The notes under the pieces are model-generated. The model did no database searches. It saw nothing but the letters and a program-made list of their open reading frames with translations, and was not told where the DNA came from. The translations under genes were made by a program, and so were the position numbers. From JABSOG01 sp041583135 (GTDB taxonomy: Bacteria > Pseudomonadota > Gammaproteobacteria > Enterobacterales > Alteromonadaceae): a stretch of 24,142 nt of DNA. Positions 1 to 7,914 of the stretch are shown piece by piece (the first letter of the stretch is position 1; every line of letters starts with the position of its first letter). The stretch spans positions 1-24,142 of the forward strand of contig JBFHGJ010000088.1 of the NCBI GenBank assembly GCA_041583135.1, in the 5' to 3' direction.

Positions 1-59
1 ATATGGTGATCTGATCGCTACGGAAGTAGAAAGTTCAATTTATAATGATCTTGCCGTGA

Positions 60-149
60 CAACAGTCCTAAGGGTCTGGTTAACGCACTTGACCTTACAA
101 GGAGAGGGTCTGACCCCATCTACGGAGAACCAACATGATAAGCCTGCAA
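60..149. repeat. Flanking block, copy A of a duplicated repeat module
   Basis: This stretch begins AACAGTCCTAAGGGT and ends near the GATAAGCCTGCAA motif at 136-149. It recurs in diverged form at 594-740. In this copy the two conserved halves (about 60-116 and 120-149) nearly touch, while in copy B an extra segment of about 50 bases separates them. It lies directly before a 34-bp repeat array, as copy B also does, so block plus array behaves as one module that was duplicated. I see no believable gene in it. Confidence 0.6.
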
Positions 150-168
150 ACGTGCACCACTATCGGTT

Positions 169-304
169 GGAGATATGGCTTGTTTGAGTTTGGTGTTGGG
201 TTGTAGAGGTGGTTTGTTTGGGTTTGGTGTTGGGTTGGAGATATGGTTTGTTCGGGGTTGGTGTTGGGTCGTAGAGGTGGTTTGTTTGGGTTTGGTGTTG
301 GGTT
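169..304. repeat. 34-bp tandem repeat array 1 (four units)
   Basis: Four units of exactly 34 bases lie at 169-202, 203-236, 237-270 and 271-304. Each ends in a TTGGTGTTGGGTT-like core. Units alternate between a GGAGATATGG start and a GTAGAGGTGG start, giving a 68-bp higher-order period. A decayed fifth unit begins at 305. The strand is strongly G/T-rich. There are no unique spacers, so this is not a CRISPR array. Reading frames crossing it are low-complexity artefacts. Confidence 0.85.
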
Positions 305-349
305 GAAGTGGAGCCTTTTTCAAGCTCGGCGTTGAGGCTCTTCGTAGGT

Positions 350-410
350 GGGGTCAGAGTCTTTGATAACGGGAACGCGAGCGTTCGCCAATATCAAAGA
401 CTCCGACCCC
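350..410. repeat. REP/MITE-like long inverted repeat
   Basis: The arm GGGGTCAGAGTCTTTGATA at 350-368 is the reverse complement of 392-410 with one mismatch in 19. The middle adds a short GAACGC/GCGTTC stem. GGGGTC-tipped hairpins of this sort are typical of palindromic elements spread by REP-associated (RAYT, IS200-like) transposases; that link is from general knowledge and no transposase gene is present here. It interrupts the 34-bp array, which resumes at about 411, so it probably inserted into the array. Related TCTGACCCC and GGGGTCGGA fragments lie near 109-117 and 539-547. Confidence 0.65.
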
Positions 411-510
411 GTGCGGTGTTGGGTTGTAGAGGAGGCTTGTTTGAGTTTGGTGTTGGGTTGGAGAGGTGGTTTGTTCGGGAGTGGTGTTGGGTTATAGAGG
501 TGGCCTATTC
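411..510. repeat. 34-bp tandem repeat array 2 (interrupted)
   Basis: The same 34-bp unit continues after the hairpin. A partial unit lies at 411-425, full units at 426-459 and 460-493, and a decayed unit at 494-510. Phase is regular within the array. It looks like the far side of array 1 separated by the REP-like insertion and some lost sequence. Confidence 0.75.
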
Positions 511-593
511 AAATCGCCTCTAGAACCCGGAGACACGTGGGGTCGGACCATCTTCTTGACTTCTCTAAGCCAAGCTAATGCTAGTCAGCTGAA

Positions 594-740
594 CAACAGT
601 CCTAAGGGTTTGGTTAATGCACTTGACCTTTCAAGGAGAGGGGCTGCCCTCTCAATGGGCTTTCCCTGCCCATCAAGGATATGCAAATCCATTTGCGCAA
701 CCCCAGCTACGGAGAACCAACATGATAAGCCTGCAAGTGT
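594..740. repeat. Flanking block, copy B of a duplicated repeat module
   Basis: The halves 594-650 and 709-740 match copy A at 60-116 and 120-149 with scattered substitutions. Between them copy B has an added segment at about 651-705 with short hairpins (ATGGGC/GCCCAT around a 7-base loop, and GCAAAT/ATTTGC). Array 3 follows directly. The spread of substitutions suggests an old duplication. Confidence 0.6.
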
Positions 741-755
741 GCACCGCTATCGGCC

Positions 756-884
756 GGAGATATGGTTTATTCGGGTTTGGTGTCGGGTTGTAGAGGTGGC
801 TTGTTTGAGTTTGGTGTTGGGTTGGAGATATGGCTTGTTCGGGGTTGATGGTGGTTTGTTTGGGTTTGGGTTTGGTGTTGGGTT
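756..884. repeat. 34-bp tandem repeat array 3
   Basis: Units lie at 756-789, 790-823, a shortened unit at 824-850 and a final unit at 851-884 with an extra GGGTTT slip. The alternation of GGAGATATGG and GTAGAGGTGG starts is the same as in array 1. The array stops about ten bases from the 3' end of the DUF3530-type gene on the opposite strand. Slippage-like irregularities fit minisatellite behaviour. Confidence 0.8.
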
Positions 885-895
885 GTAGCGTGAGG

Positions 896-1876
896 CTACA
901 GCCCCAATTTACCCAACCAGTTGTGTATGGTGCGTAGCAGGCGATGATTTTGGTTGTGATAGCTGATATCGCCGTAGAGTTCTTTGTTGCGATAGATGGG
1001 TTTGAAGTATTTTTTCGCTAGCTGCTTGCGTTTCATCGCATTTTCTTTGGCCCAGCGAAAGCCGCGACTTTGATAGATATCCAAGGTGGGAATGGGGTTT
1101 TGTGCAATGTCGAGATTCATTTTTTGAGTGAGTTTGTAGTCGGGCATCATGGCACTGAGCAGGATCATCGCTTGCGGTTCGGGGAGTTCCGCCCGGGCAT
1201 ATAGACTGGCCAATACGGCGGCACTGGAGCCTTGCGCGATGACAATAAAGTAGCCGGGGTAGTTTTGTGCTTCATCTATTAGTGCCTGCATTCGCATTTT
1301 CAACATCAATTCATACTGCTGCATATAGGCCTCATCGAGCATTCTTGCCGGATCGGGTTTCGCGGCTACCACTTCGGGAAACTCTGCGTCAGCTGGCACC
1401 GGTTCTGGGTTTGACAAGCTTTGGGCCGGGCCGGTATTAAACACCGGCTGCTGGCTCTGAGGTACGTTCATTGCGAGGGTAACCCAACCATATTCGGGCA
1501 GTTTAGTGCGCAAAAACGCCAAGCCCTGCGCAGCGGTGGCGCTTTGCGACCAGTCTGGCAGCAACAATGCCACGCCCTTTGGGCGCCCGGTCATGTCTTC
1601 TTGCATCAAAGCGTAAAATTCGGTATCGCCAGCGAGCAGGGGCTTGAGCTTGTCAGGGTTAAAGTAGTGGTCGATATCGGCGTTATAATAGTATTCGTGG
1701 GGCTTTGGCGGCTTAAGTTCGATGGGCTTTGCGGGCTTGGTTTTGGCCGGAGGCTGAGCGTTCATGTCCTCTATTGCCATGTCATTTTGGGCATCACTTT
1801 GCTCATCACTGGCAGCGATGGCTGTAGTAGATAAGCAAAGTAATAGAGCGGTGAGAATGATCAGCGACTTTGACAT
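896..1876 (-). CDS. DUF3530-type exported protein, alpha/beta-hydrolase-like
   Basis: This is a 326-residue protein with an N-terminal signal peptide (hydrophobic residues about 5-20, cleavage probably after AIA). A Pro/Lys-rich linker follows to residue 60. The core shows two features of the DUF3530 family as I know it: a strand-turn GVALLLPDWSQS near 101-112, and a nucleophile-elbow-like AQGSSA near 214-219 with a candidate nucleophile at Ser217. A conserved-looking GDISYH segment lies near the C-terminus. These suggest a periplasmic alpha/beta-hydrolase fold, but catalysis is unproven. The gene ends next to the 34-bp repeats, inside a small TGTAGC/GCTACA hairpin with no T-run, so I do not call a terminator. 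Confidence 0.75.
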   Translation of the reverse strand: MSKSLIILTALLLCLSTTAIAASDEQSDAQNDMAIEDMNAQPPAKTKPAKPIELKPPKPHEYYYNADIDHYFNPDKLKPLLAGDTEFYALMQEDMTGRPKGVALLLPDWSQSATAAQGLAFLRTKLPEYGWVTLAMNVPQSQQPVFNTGPAQSLSNPEPVPADAEFPEVVAAKPDPARMLDEAYMQQYELMLKMRMQALIDEAQNYPGYFIVIAQGSSAAVLASLYARAELPEPQAMILLSAMMPDYKLTQKMNLDIAQNPIPTLDIYQSRGFRWAKENAMKRKQLAKKYFKPIYRNKELYGDISYHNQNHRLLRTIHNWLGKLGL

Positions 1877-1930
1877 AGCAACATTTTAGAGATTGGTTTG
1901 CTATGGTTATCGCGCTTTTTGCCAGATCCT

Positions 1931-2239
1931 TTAGTAAAAACTCATTTGGCTTGCATGTTCACGGGGATCTTGCAGTTGGTAGCTGTTGATCACTACCGCT
2001 TTTTTTTCCATGTATCCGTTGCTTTCGTTACCTGTAAAAGCATGATGCTCTGTCGTTGTGCTCTTTTTAATGAGGGTGACAGCAGGGGCAACTGATTGAG
2101 TGAAATCATCCTCTGCATCTATCGAAGGGAGCTTTGGATGTTGTAAGGCGGTCAAATGGCTTTGGGCATAGGTTGTTAGGGCAACAACACTGGCCAATAC
2201 GACAAGCATCATCATCAGCCTGTTGGCGATCTTACTCAT
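1931..2239 (-). CDS. Small membrane-anchored or secreted protein, unknown function
   Basis: I do not recognise this 102-residue protein. The chosen start (MSKIANRL) is preceded at good spacing by an AGGA ribosome-binding site, whereas an upstream in-frame ATG that would add 18 residues has none. A hydrophobic helix or signal segment covers about residues 5-25 (MMMLVVLASVVALTTYA), ending in AQS-like residues that could be cleaved. The remainder is polar with no cysteines or clear motif. It lies between rluA and the DUF3530-type gene on the same strand, with about 230 bases upstream, so it probably has its own promoter. A hypothetical gene, but start, signal and strand context support it. Confidence 0.55.
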   Translation of the reverse strand: MSKIANRLMMMLVVLASVVALTTYAQSHLTALQHPKLPSIDAEDDFTQSVAPAVTLIKKSTTTEHHAFTGNESNGYMEKKAVVINSYQLQDPREHASQMSFY

Positions 2240-2326
2240 TCTTGGTTCCTGAAATTTGTTAACATTCCATTGAAAACTAATTAATGCACTCATTGCGAAC
2301 CGACGGTTGCTATCAAAAAGTTAATA

Positions 2327-2351
2327 CAATTGTCGCAAAAATCGACAGTTG
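2327..2351 (-). terminator. Possible terminator of the rapA-rluA operon
   Basis: The arms CAATTGTCG (2327-2335) and CGACAGTTG (2343-2351) form a 9-bp stem with one wobble pair and a 7-base loop. Read on the minus strand, a short T-rich run (CTTTTTG) follows about seven bases later. It lies 119 bases beyond the rluA stop. The gap before the T-run makes this a weak call; a regulatory hairpin for the small downstream gene is an alternative. Confidence 0.3.
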
Positions 2352-2469
2352 TTAACAATTCGACGGCATTAAACGCTATTTTGGTACGAAATGCAAGCGA
2401 TTATTGGGGTGAGTTCGGGAAAATTTAAGCCTGGTTGAAGCTGCGGAAATTGACCCTGTAAAGTTCAAG

Positions 2470-3126
2470 CTAAAATGGACAATCTGCTTTAAATTCAATT
2501 GCTTGTTGGGTTGTGGGGTGAGTGAACTTAAGCCACTGAGCATGCAGTTGTAGTCTCTCAGCTGCCGCCAGAGCTTTGGGATGGGCGTATAATCGATCGC
2601 CTAAAATCGGATGTTGCAAACTGAGCATGTGAACCCTCAGTTGATGAGAGCGGCCGGTAACGGGCTTTAACAGCACCCGAGTGGCTTCTGGTTCTTGCGC
2701 CAGCACTTGGTAATGGGTGAGTGCGGGCTTACCGTTGTCGAAATCGACCTTTTGCTTAGGGCGGTTTGGCCAATCGCAGATCAGCGGCAAATCAACGGAA
2801 CCTTCGGGCTGGGCCATATGACCATACACTCTAGCAATATATTGCTTTTCGGTGAGGCGCTCTTGAAATTGCCTGCTCAACTCCCGGTGACAGGCTTTGT
2901 TAAGCGCCATAACCATTAGCCCAGAGGTGGCCATATCAAGGCGATGTACCACTGTGGCGGTTGGAAACACCAGCTGCACTCTAGATTGCAGACAGTCGGC
3001 ATGTTTCGGGTCTTTGCCCGGCACGCTTAATAGCCCGCTGGGTTTGTTGAGCACTATCAGGTCATCGTCTTGGTAGACGATGACAAGATAAGGGTTTTTG
3101 CTGGGAAAATAGTGCTCTATAGCCAT
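2470..3126 (-). CDS. rluA: Dual-specificity RNA pseudouridine synthase RluA
   Basis: RluA isomerises uridine to pseudouridine in 23S rRNA (U746) and in certain tRNAs (U32) in E. coli. The 218-residue protein aligns by eye along nearly all of E. coli RluA: LNKPSGLLSVPG near 26-37, the catalytic HRLDMATSGL motif with Asp64, LPLICDWPNRPKQKV, and the GRSHQLRVHML and HPILGDRLYA segments. The ATG at 3126 gives the E. coli length and N-terminus; an upstream TTG at 3153 inside rapA would add nine residues and is less likely. It starts 11 bases after the rapA stop, so the two are probably co-transcribed, the usual gammaproteobacterial arrangement. Confidence 0.95.
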   Translation of the reverse strand: MAIEHYFPSKNPYLVIVYQDDDLIVLNKPSGLLSVPGKDPKHADCLQSRVQLVFPTATVVHRLDMATSGLMVMALNKACHRELSRQFQERLTEKQYIARVYGHMAQPEGSVDLPLICDWPNRPKQKVDFDNGKPALTHYQVLAQEPEATRVLLKPVTGRSHQLRVHMLSLQHPILGDRLYAHPKALAAAERLQLHAQWLKFTHPTTQQAIEFKADCPF

Positions 3127-3136
3127 AACTCTGAGC

Positions 3137-6049
3137 TTAACTGTGGCTGACAACGATCAGACGAATAGCATCGAGTTTCACTTCCGCTTTGGCGATGTAG
3201 TCGCTAAGGCTTTGTTGCTGGGCTGAAATAAAGTCGAGTTCTTCTTGTCTGATGTTGGGGTTGACCCGTTTAAGCGCGCTGAGTCGCTCCAGCTGCTCGT
3301 TCAGTGCGGTGTTCATTTGTGTTAATGCCTGCTGGCGCAATTCGGCCAATTGGTCATCGGCCAACTGATGTGCCAATGGTACTTGAGCGGCAATTTGGCT
3401 TTGTAGCGCAGCGGTCAGCTGGGAGCCGATTTTTTTACCCACAGGCGAGAGCTGGTTATGAAATTGCTCGTAGCTGATTTTGTCGCCTAAGTTGTTGTTG
3501 CCTTTGTCTAATAGAATGCGTAGCGGTGTTGTCGGCAGATATTGGCCAATCTGTAGGTGTGCCGGTGCAATCGACTCGGTGACAAAAATATACTCGACAA
3601 AGTGGGTGCCCGCAGGCAATGCTTTGTTTTTAAATACGGCCACCGAGGTGTTACCGATATCATCTGTGGTGACCATATCCATAGCACCTTGCACCATGGG
3701 GTGCTCCCAGCTGATAAAGTGAACATGCTCGTGCGACAAAGCGGTTTCGCGGTCAAAGGTGACGGTGCAGCCTTCGTCGCCCAAGTAAGGGAAAGTTGGC
3801 GAAAGCATGTGGCCAGATGGACGCAAAATAATTGACTGGTCGCCCTTGTCTTCTTGGTCGATACCAAAGGTGTCGAAGATCTTGATCATGAAAATCGGCA
3901 GTTCGGTTGAACGCTCTTGACGTTCAATGTCTTCAACCACCGTATGCTCGACATGTGCGCCGCTGGAATTGATCTCCAGCAGCTTATCGCGTCCTTGTTC
4001 CAACTGGGCTTTGAGCGCTAGGTTGTCGCTATGGGTTTGCTCTATCAGGTTGTTCACTTGCGCAATGTCAGGCGTATCTGCGCTCATCAAGGCAAAAAGT
4101 GTTTGCTGATATTGTTCGTATAAAGGGCGGCCTGTTGAACAGGTTTGATTAAAGGCATCCAACCCTTGGTGATACCAGTCGAACAAGACCGATTGTGCGG
4201 TATCGGTAAAATACGGTACGTGAATTTTAATGGTTTCGGTTTGGCCGATGCGGTCTAGCCTACCGATACGCTGCTCAAGTAAGTCTGGGTTGAGCGGCAG
4301 ATCAAACAGCACCAAATGATGGGCGAACTGGAAGTTACGGCCTTCGGAGCCAATTTCTGAGCATAATAGCACTTGAGCGCTGTCATCTTCAGAGGCGAAG
4401 TAGGCGGCGGCTTTGTCGCGTTCAAAGACGGTTAAACCTTCGTGGAACACGGCGCTGCGGATGGCTTCTTTATCGAAAAGGGCTTTTTCCAAGTGCATTG
4501 CGGTTTGAGCATGGGCACAGATCAGAATGACTTTCTCATGCTTTAACGACTTGAGCAATTCAATCAACCAGGCAACCCGCGGATCAAATCCGGCCCAAGT
4601 GGCATCTTTGCCTTCAAAGTCGCTGAAGACTTCCTCAGGGAACATAAACTTGCGCGATTTTTCTTCGTCGCTGAGCTTACCGGCAAATTTAGTGGCAATG
4701 TTGATCGCCTTTTTATACTGCTCGGGCATCTCCATCGGGTGAGCAAGCAGTTGGCGCTGTGGAAAACCGCTAATGGAGTGGCGGGTATTTCTAAACAGAA
4801 TACGGCCGGTACCATGGCGGTCGAGCAACTGCTGGATCAACTGATTTTTTGCGGCGATACGTTCATATTCCGGCGCATCGGAGCCAATGCGCTCAAGTGG
4901 TTCGTCAATATCGCTCTGGCTGAGAATTGCCTTAAGGGTGCTAACGGTTTGTGCCGAGGGCTTTTCTTGTGACAATAATTCGTTGGCGCAGTCGGCCACC
5001 TCTTTGTAGTGGCTTTCTTCTTCGACAAATTTTTCGTAGTCGTAAAAGCGGTCGCTATCGAGTAGGCGCAGACGGGCAAAGTGACTCTGGTGACCCAATT
5101 GGTCTGGTGTTGCGGTCAGCAGGATCAGGCCTTTGATTTTTTGCGATAGGGCCTCAATTCGCTGATATTCAACCGAAGGGTTGTCTTGCTCCCACACCAA
5201 GTGATGGGCTTCATCGACAATCAACAGGTCCCAGTGTGCTTGGCTGGCTTGTTCAAACCACTGTTGTTTTTGGGTGAAAAACTCAAGGCTGGTGAGTACC
5301 AGTTGTTCGGTTTCAAACGGGTTGCTAGCTTCGTGGACAGTTTCGTTGCAGCGTTCCAAATCAAAAATAGAGAAATGCAAATTGAATCGTCTGAGCATTT
5401 CTACCAGCCATTGGTGTTGCAATGACTCAGGTACCACAATCAACACGCGCTTGGCACGTCCGGTGATCACTTGGCGATGGATGATAAAACCGGCTTCAAT
5501 GGTTTTACCCAAACCGACTTCATCGGCCAGTAACACGCGAGGGGCATGACGCTTACCGACTTCTTCGGCGATGTACAACTGGTGTGGAATAAGCGCGGCG
5601 CGCACACCTGATAAGCCTAAAATAGGAGATTTTTGCTGGTGATTGATATGTTTCCAACATTGATAGCGTAGGTTAAAGCGCTCAAATCGGTCGATTTGCC
5701 CGGCAAACAGTCTGTCTTGTGGATTGTTGAAAGTAATAAAGTGGTCCAGCTTCGATTCCATCAGGGTGACGGTTTCTTTGGAGTCGATACGAACCCCTTG
5801 ATAGCTGATCAGGCCATCGTTATCGACCACTTCGGTGACCTGCATTTTCCAGTCATCTGCGCATTTGATGGTGTCGCCAACGTTAAAAATCACACGGGTT
5901 ATTGGGGCGCCGGTATTGGCATATAAACGGGTTTCACCACTGGCGGGAAATAAAATGGTGATCATTCGGCCGTCGATGCCGACCACAGTGCCTAAACCTA
6001 AATCCGACTCGGTGTCGCTAACCCAACGTTGACCCAACGCAAATAACAT
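3137..6049 (-). CDS. rapA: RNA polymerase-associated protein RapA (HepA)
   Basis: RapA is a Swi2/Snf2-type ATPase that binds RNA polymerase and promotes its recycling. The 970-residue length matches the family (968 in E. coli). Visible parts, in order, are an N-terminal Tudor-like region (residues about 1-110), a Walker A segment LLADEVGLGKTIEAG (Lys182), a DEAH box at 279-282 followed by HLVWEQ, the motif III-like LLTATP, and C-terminal helicase motifs including GSEGRNFQFAHHLVLFDLP and RIGRLDRIGQ. The C-terminal region is charged and coiled-coil-like near residues 880-960. The ATG has an AGGAG site upstream. It is divergent from the PIN-PhoH gene. Confidence 0.97.
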   Translation of the reverse strand: MLFALGQRWVSDTESDLGLGTVVGIDGRMITILFPASGETRLYANTGAPITRVIFNVGDTIKCADDWKMQVTEVVDNDGLISYQGVRIDSKETVTLMESKLDHFITFNNPQDRLFAGQIDRFERFNLRYQCWKHINHQQKSPILGLSGVRAALIPHQLYIAEEVGKRHAPRVLLADEVGLGKTIEAGFIIHRQVITGRAKRVLIVVPESLQHQWLVEMLRRFNLHFSIFDLERCNETVHEASNPFETEQLVLTSLEFFTQKQQWFEQASQAHWDLLIVDEAHHLVWEQDNPSVEYQRIEALSQKIKGLILLTATPDQLGHQSHFARLRLLDSDRFYDYEKFVEEESHYKEVADCANELLSQEKPSAQTVSTLKAILSQSDIDEPLERIGSDAPEYERIAAKNQLIQQLLDRHGTGRILFRNTRHSISGFPQRQLLAHPMEMPEQYKKAINIATKFAGKLSDEEKSRKFMFPEEVFSDFEGKDATWAGFDPRVAWLIELLKSLKHEKVILICAHAQTAMHLEKALFDKEAIRSAVFHEGLTVFERDKAAAYFASEDDSAQVLLCSEIGSEGRNFQFAHHLVLFDLPLNPDLLEQRIGRLDRIGQTETIKIHVPYFTDTAQSVLFDWYHQGLDAFNQTCSTGRPLYEQYQQTLFALMSADTPDIAQVNNLIEQTHSDNLALKAQLEQGRDKLLEINSSGAHVEHTVVEDIERQERSTELPIFMIKIFDTFGIDQEDKGDQSIILRPSGHMLSPTFPYLGDEGCTVTFDRETALSHEHVHFISWEHPMVQGAMDMVTTDDIGNTSVAVFKNKALPAGTHFVEYIFVTESIAPAHLQIGQYLPTTPLRILLDKGNNNLGDKISYEQFHNQLSPVGKKIGSQLTAALQSQIAAQVPLAHQLADDQLAELRQQALTQMNTALNEQLERLSALKRVNPNIRQEELDFISAQQQSLSDYIAKAEVKLDAIRLIVVSHS

Positions 6050-6438
6050 TTAACTTTTACTCCTGTTTTCTCGGGGGCGCTATGGTACTTGGAAACTTAG
6101 TTGGTTTCACCTGTTTATTCAAGCAGCCCACCAAGTTTTTGCCGCTGGCATGGCGGTGTGACCAAAGCGGTTTTATTGTGGCGCCATTTTACTGCCAATA
6201 CGGCTAATTACTGAGCGGTTAAACGGCTTTGCGACAAATTAACACGGAAATCTATATGCAGTGCGGGTAGATGGGTTACACTTAAACTGTGACTGTCCTA
6301 CAACACCTGTGTCGGTAGGAGCACTTAGCTAAGGTCACCTTTTATAGATAACTGTTTGGATATCTTAATTTTTTTAGCAAATGATATGCATAGGCGCAGT
6401 TATTTTCAGTGAAAACGCTTTTACTGCCAGGGCTGCTT
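6050..6438. other. Divergent intergenic region between rapA and the PIN-PhoH gene
   Basis: About 390 bases lie between the two divergent start codons and must hold both promoters. I see no protein or RNA gene. Plus-strand candidates are TTGCGA near 6230 with TATATG 18 bases later, and TTACAC near 6279 with TACAAC 17 bases later; neither is strong. A GTG at 6409 could extend the PhoH protein by ten residues, but it has no convincing ribosome-binding site. Confidence 0.4.
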
Positions 6439-7836
6439 ATGGGCAAAACTAACGAACAAGAATCAAATAAAATCTACGTACTCGATACCAACATTTTATT
6501 GCACGAACCTTTCGCTTTTTTATCTTTCCAAGAGCATGAAGTCGTCATTCCGATGACGGTGCTTGAAGAATTGGACGACATCAAAGACCGCAACAAAGAT
6601 GTCAGCCGCGATGCGCGTATCGCCATTCGTGCATTGGAAGATATTCTACGATATGCGACACCTGAACAAATGCAAAAAGGCGTTGCCTTACCCGGTTCGC
6701 CGGATGGCGAAAAACCGACTGGCCATTTGATCATCATGAATGATTTTCAGATCGGCACTGAGATCTCCGGTTTACCGGGCGGCGCCAATGACAACCGCAT
6801 TATCAATTGTGCCTTAGAGCTGCAAAAGCAATTTGCGACGCGTAAGGTCACTTTGGTGACCAAAGACATCAATATGCGGATCAAAGCCAAAGGTGCCGGA
6901 CTCGGTCATGTTGAAGATTATCGCACCGACCAGCTGATTGACGATGTTCAGTTCTTATATAAGGGCTATTGTGAAATCGACGGCGACTTTTGGACCATGG
7001 TCAAAGATTGCAAGAGTGAAACCGTTGGTCGCGATACCTATCATTATGTCGATCGCAGCGTTTTGCCGCAGGCGTTTCTTAACGAGTACCTGCTGGATAC
7101 AACCAAAGCCTTTGCCGCCCGTGTTGTTGAGATTGGCCCGAGCAAAATCAAGCTGCTTGACTTAGGCCGCGAAAGATTAATGCACCGCACCGCTTGGGGC
7201 GTATCCCCTAAGAATATCTATCAGGCGATGGCGCTTAACGCCTTGCTCGACCCTGAGCTGGATTTGGTTATCCTGACCGGCCCGGCCGGTTGTGGTAAAA
7301 CTTTGTTGGCGTTGGCGGCGGCACTCGAACTGGTGATTGAAAAGGGCATTTACGATAAGGTCCTAGTGACGCGAAATACCCCGGAAATCGCTGAGTCAAT
7401 CGGCTTTTTACCCGGCACCGAAGAAGAGAAGATGGCGCCGTGGCTGGCTGCGGTGACCGATACTTTAGAAGTGCTGCATAAAAACGATGAGAACCCCCAT
7501 TCAAGCCTTAACTACATTATGGAAAAGGCCAATATTCAGTTCAAGTCGGTTAACTTTATGCGTGGTCGCAGTATTCAAAATGCCATTGTGCTGTTGGATG
7601 AAAGTCAAAACCTTACCGCTTCTCAGCTTAAGACCATTATTACCCGCTGTGGTGAGGGAACTAAGATCATCTGTTCGGGCAACCTTGCGCAAATCGACAG
7701 TAACTACCTCACACCGGTCACTTCTGGTTTGACCTATATTGTTGAACGCTTTAAAGATTTCCCTGGCAGTGCTACGGTCAACTTGATTGGCGTGGTGCGT
7801 TCGCGCTTAGCCTCATTTGCCGAAGAAAATCTCTAA
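6439..7836 (+). CDS. PIN-PhoH family protein (RNase-like domain fused to PhoH ATPase)
   Basis: This 465-residue protein joins an N-terminal PIN nuclease-like domain to a PhoH ATPase. The PIN start KIYVLDTNILLHEP carries the first acidic metal ligand at Asp16, followed by VLEELDDIKD and further acidic positions (TKDINMRIKA region). The PhoH domain has Walker A GPAGCGKTLLALA near residues 280-292 and a Walker B-like VLLDESQNLT. Characterised PIN-PhoH proteins (PhoH2) couple ATP-driven RNA unwinding to cleavage; the role here is inferred. The ATG at 6439 has AGGG six bases upstream. It appears to be a single-gene transcript ending at a strong terminator. Confidence 0.92.
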   Translation: MGKTNEQESNKIYVLDTNILLHEPFAFLSFQEHEVVIPMTVLEELDDIKDRNKDVSRDARIAIRALEDILRYATPEQMQKGVALPGSPDGEKPTGHLIIMNDFQIGTEISGLPGGANDNRIINCALELQKQFATRKVTLVTKDINMRIKAKGAGLGHVEDYRTDQLIDDVQFLYKGYCEIDGDFWTMVKDCKSETVGRDTYHYVDRSVLPQAFLNEYLLDTTKAFAARVVEIGPSKIKLLDLGRERLMHRTAWGVSPKNIYQAMALNALLDPELDLVILTGPAGCGKTLLALAAALELVIEKGIYDKVLVTRNTPEIAESIGFLPGTEEEKMAPWLAAVTDTLEVLHKNDENPHSSLNYIMEKANIQFKSVNFMRGRSIQNAIVLLDESQNLTASQLKTIITRCGEGTKIICSGNLAQIDSNYLTPVTSGLTYIVERFKDFPGSATVNLIGVVRSRLASFAEENL

Positions 7837-7855
7837 ACGCTTTTGCCGTTTACAG

Positions 7856-7882
7856 TAAAGGTGGGTATCTCGCCCACCTTTA
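7856..7882. terminator. Bidirectional intrinsic terminator
   Basis: A perfect 10-bp stem (TAAAGGTGGG / CCCACCTTTA) with a 7-base loop lies 19 bases after the PIN-PhoH stop and 32 bases beyond the stop of the convergent transglutaminase-like gene. The stem ends in T-rich and A-rich tracts on either side, so it could stop transcription from both directions. Confidence 0.7.
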
Positions 7883-7914
7883 ATTTACTTCTGCCAAACG
7901 CCAATTTCTTATTC

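Noticed and set aside
169..304. Possible CRISPR array
   Set aside because: Units abut with no unique spacers and alternate in sequence; no cas genes are present.
120..888. Open reading frames through the G/T-rich repeats
   Set aside because: They are low-complexity translations of the 34-bp units, occur on both strands and lack ribosome-binding sites.
2349..2358. TTGTTAACAA palindrome as a third copy of the cassette operator
   Set aside because: It is a single GTTAAC core without the paired-arm arrangement and lies far from the cassette.
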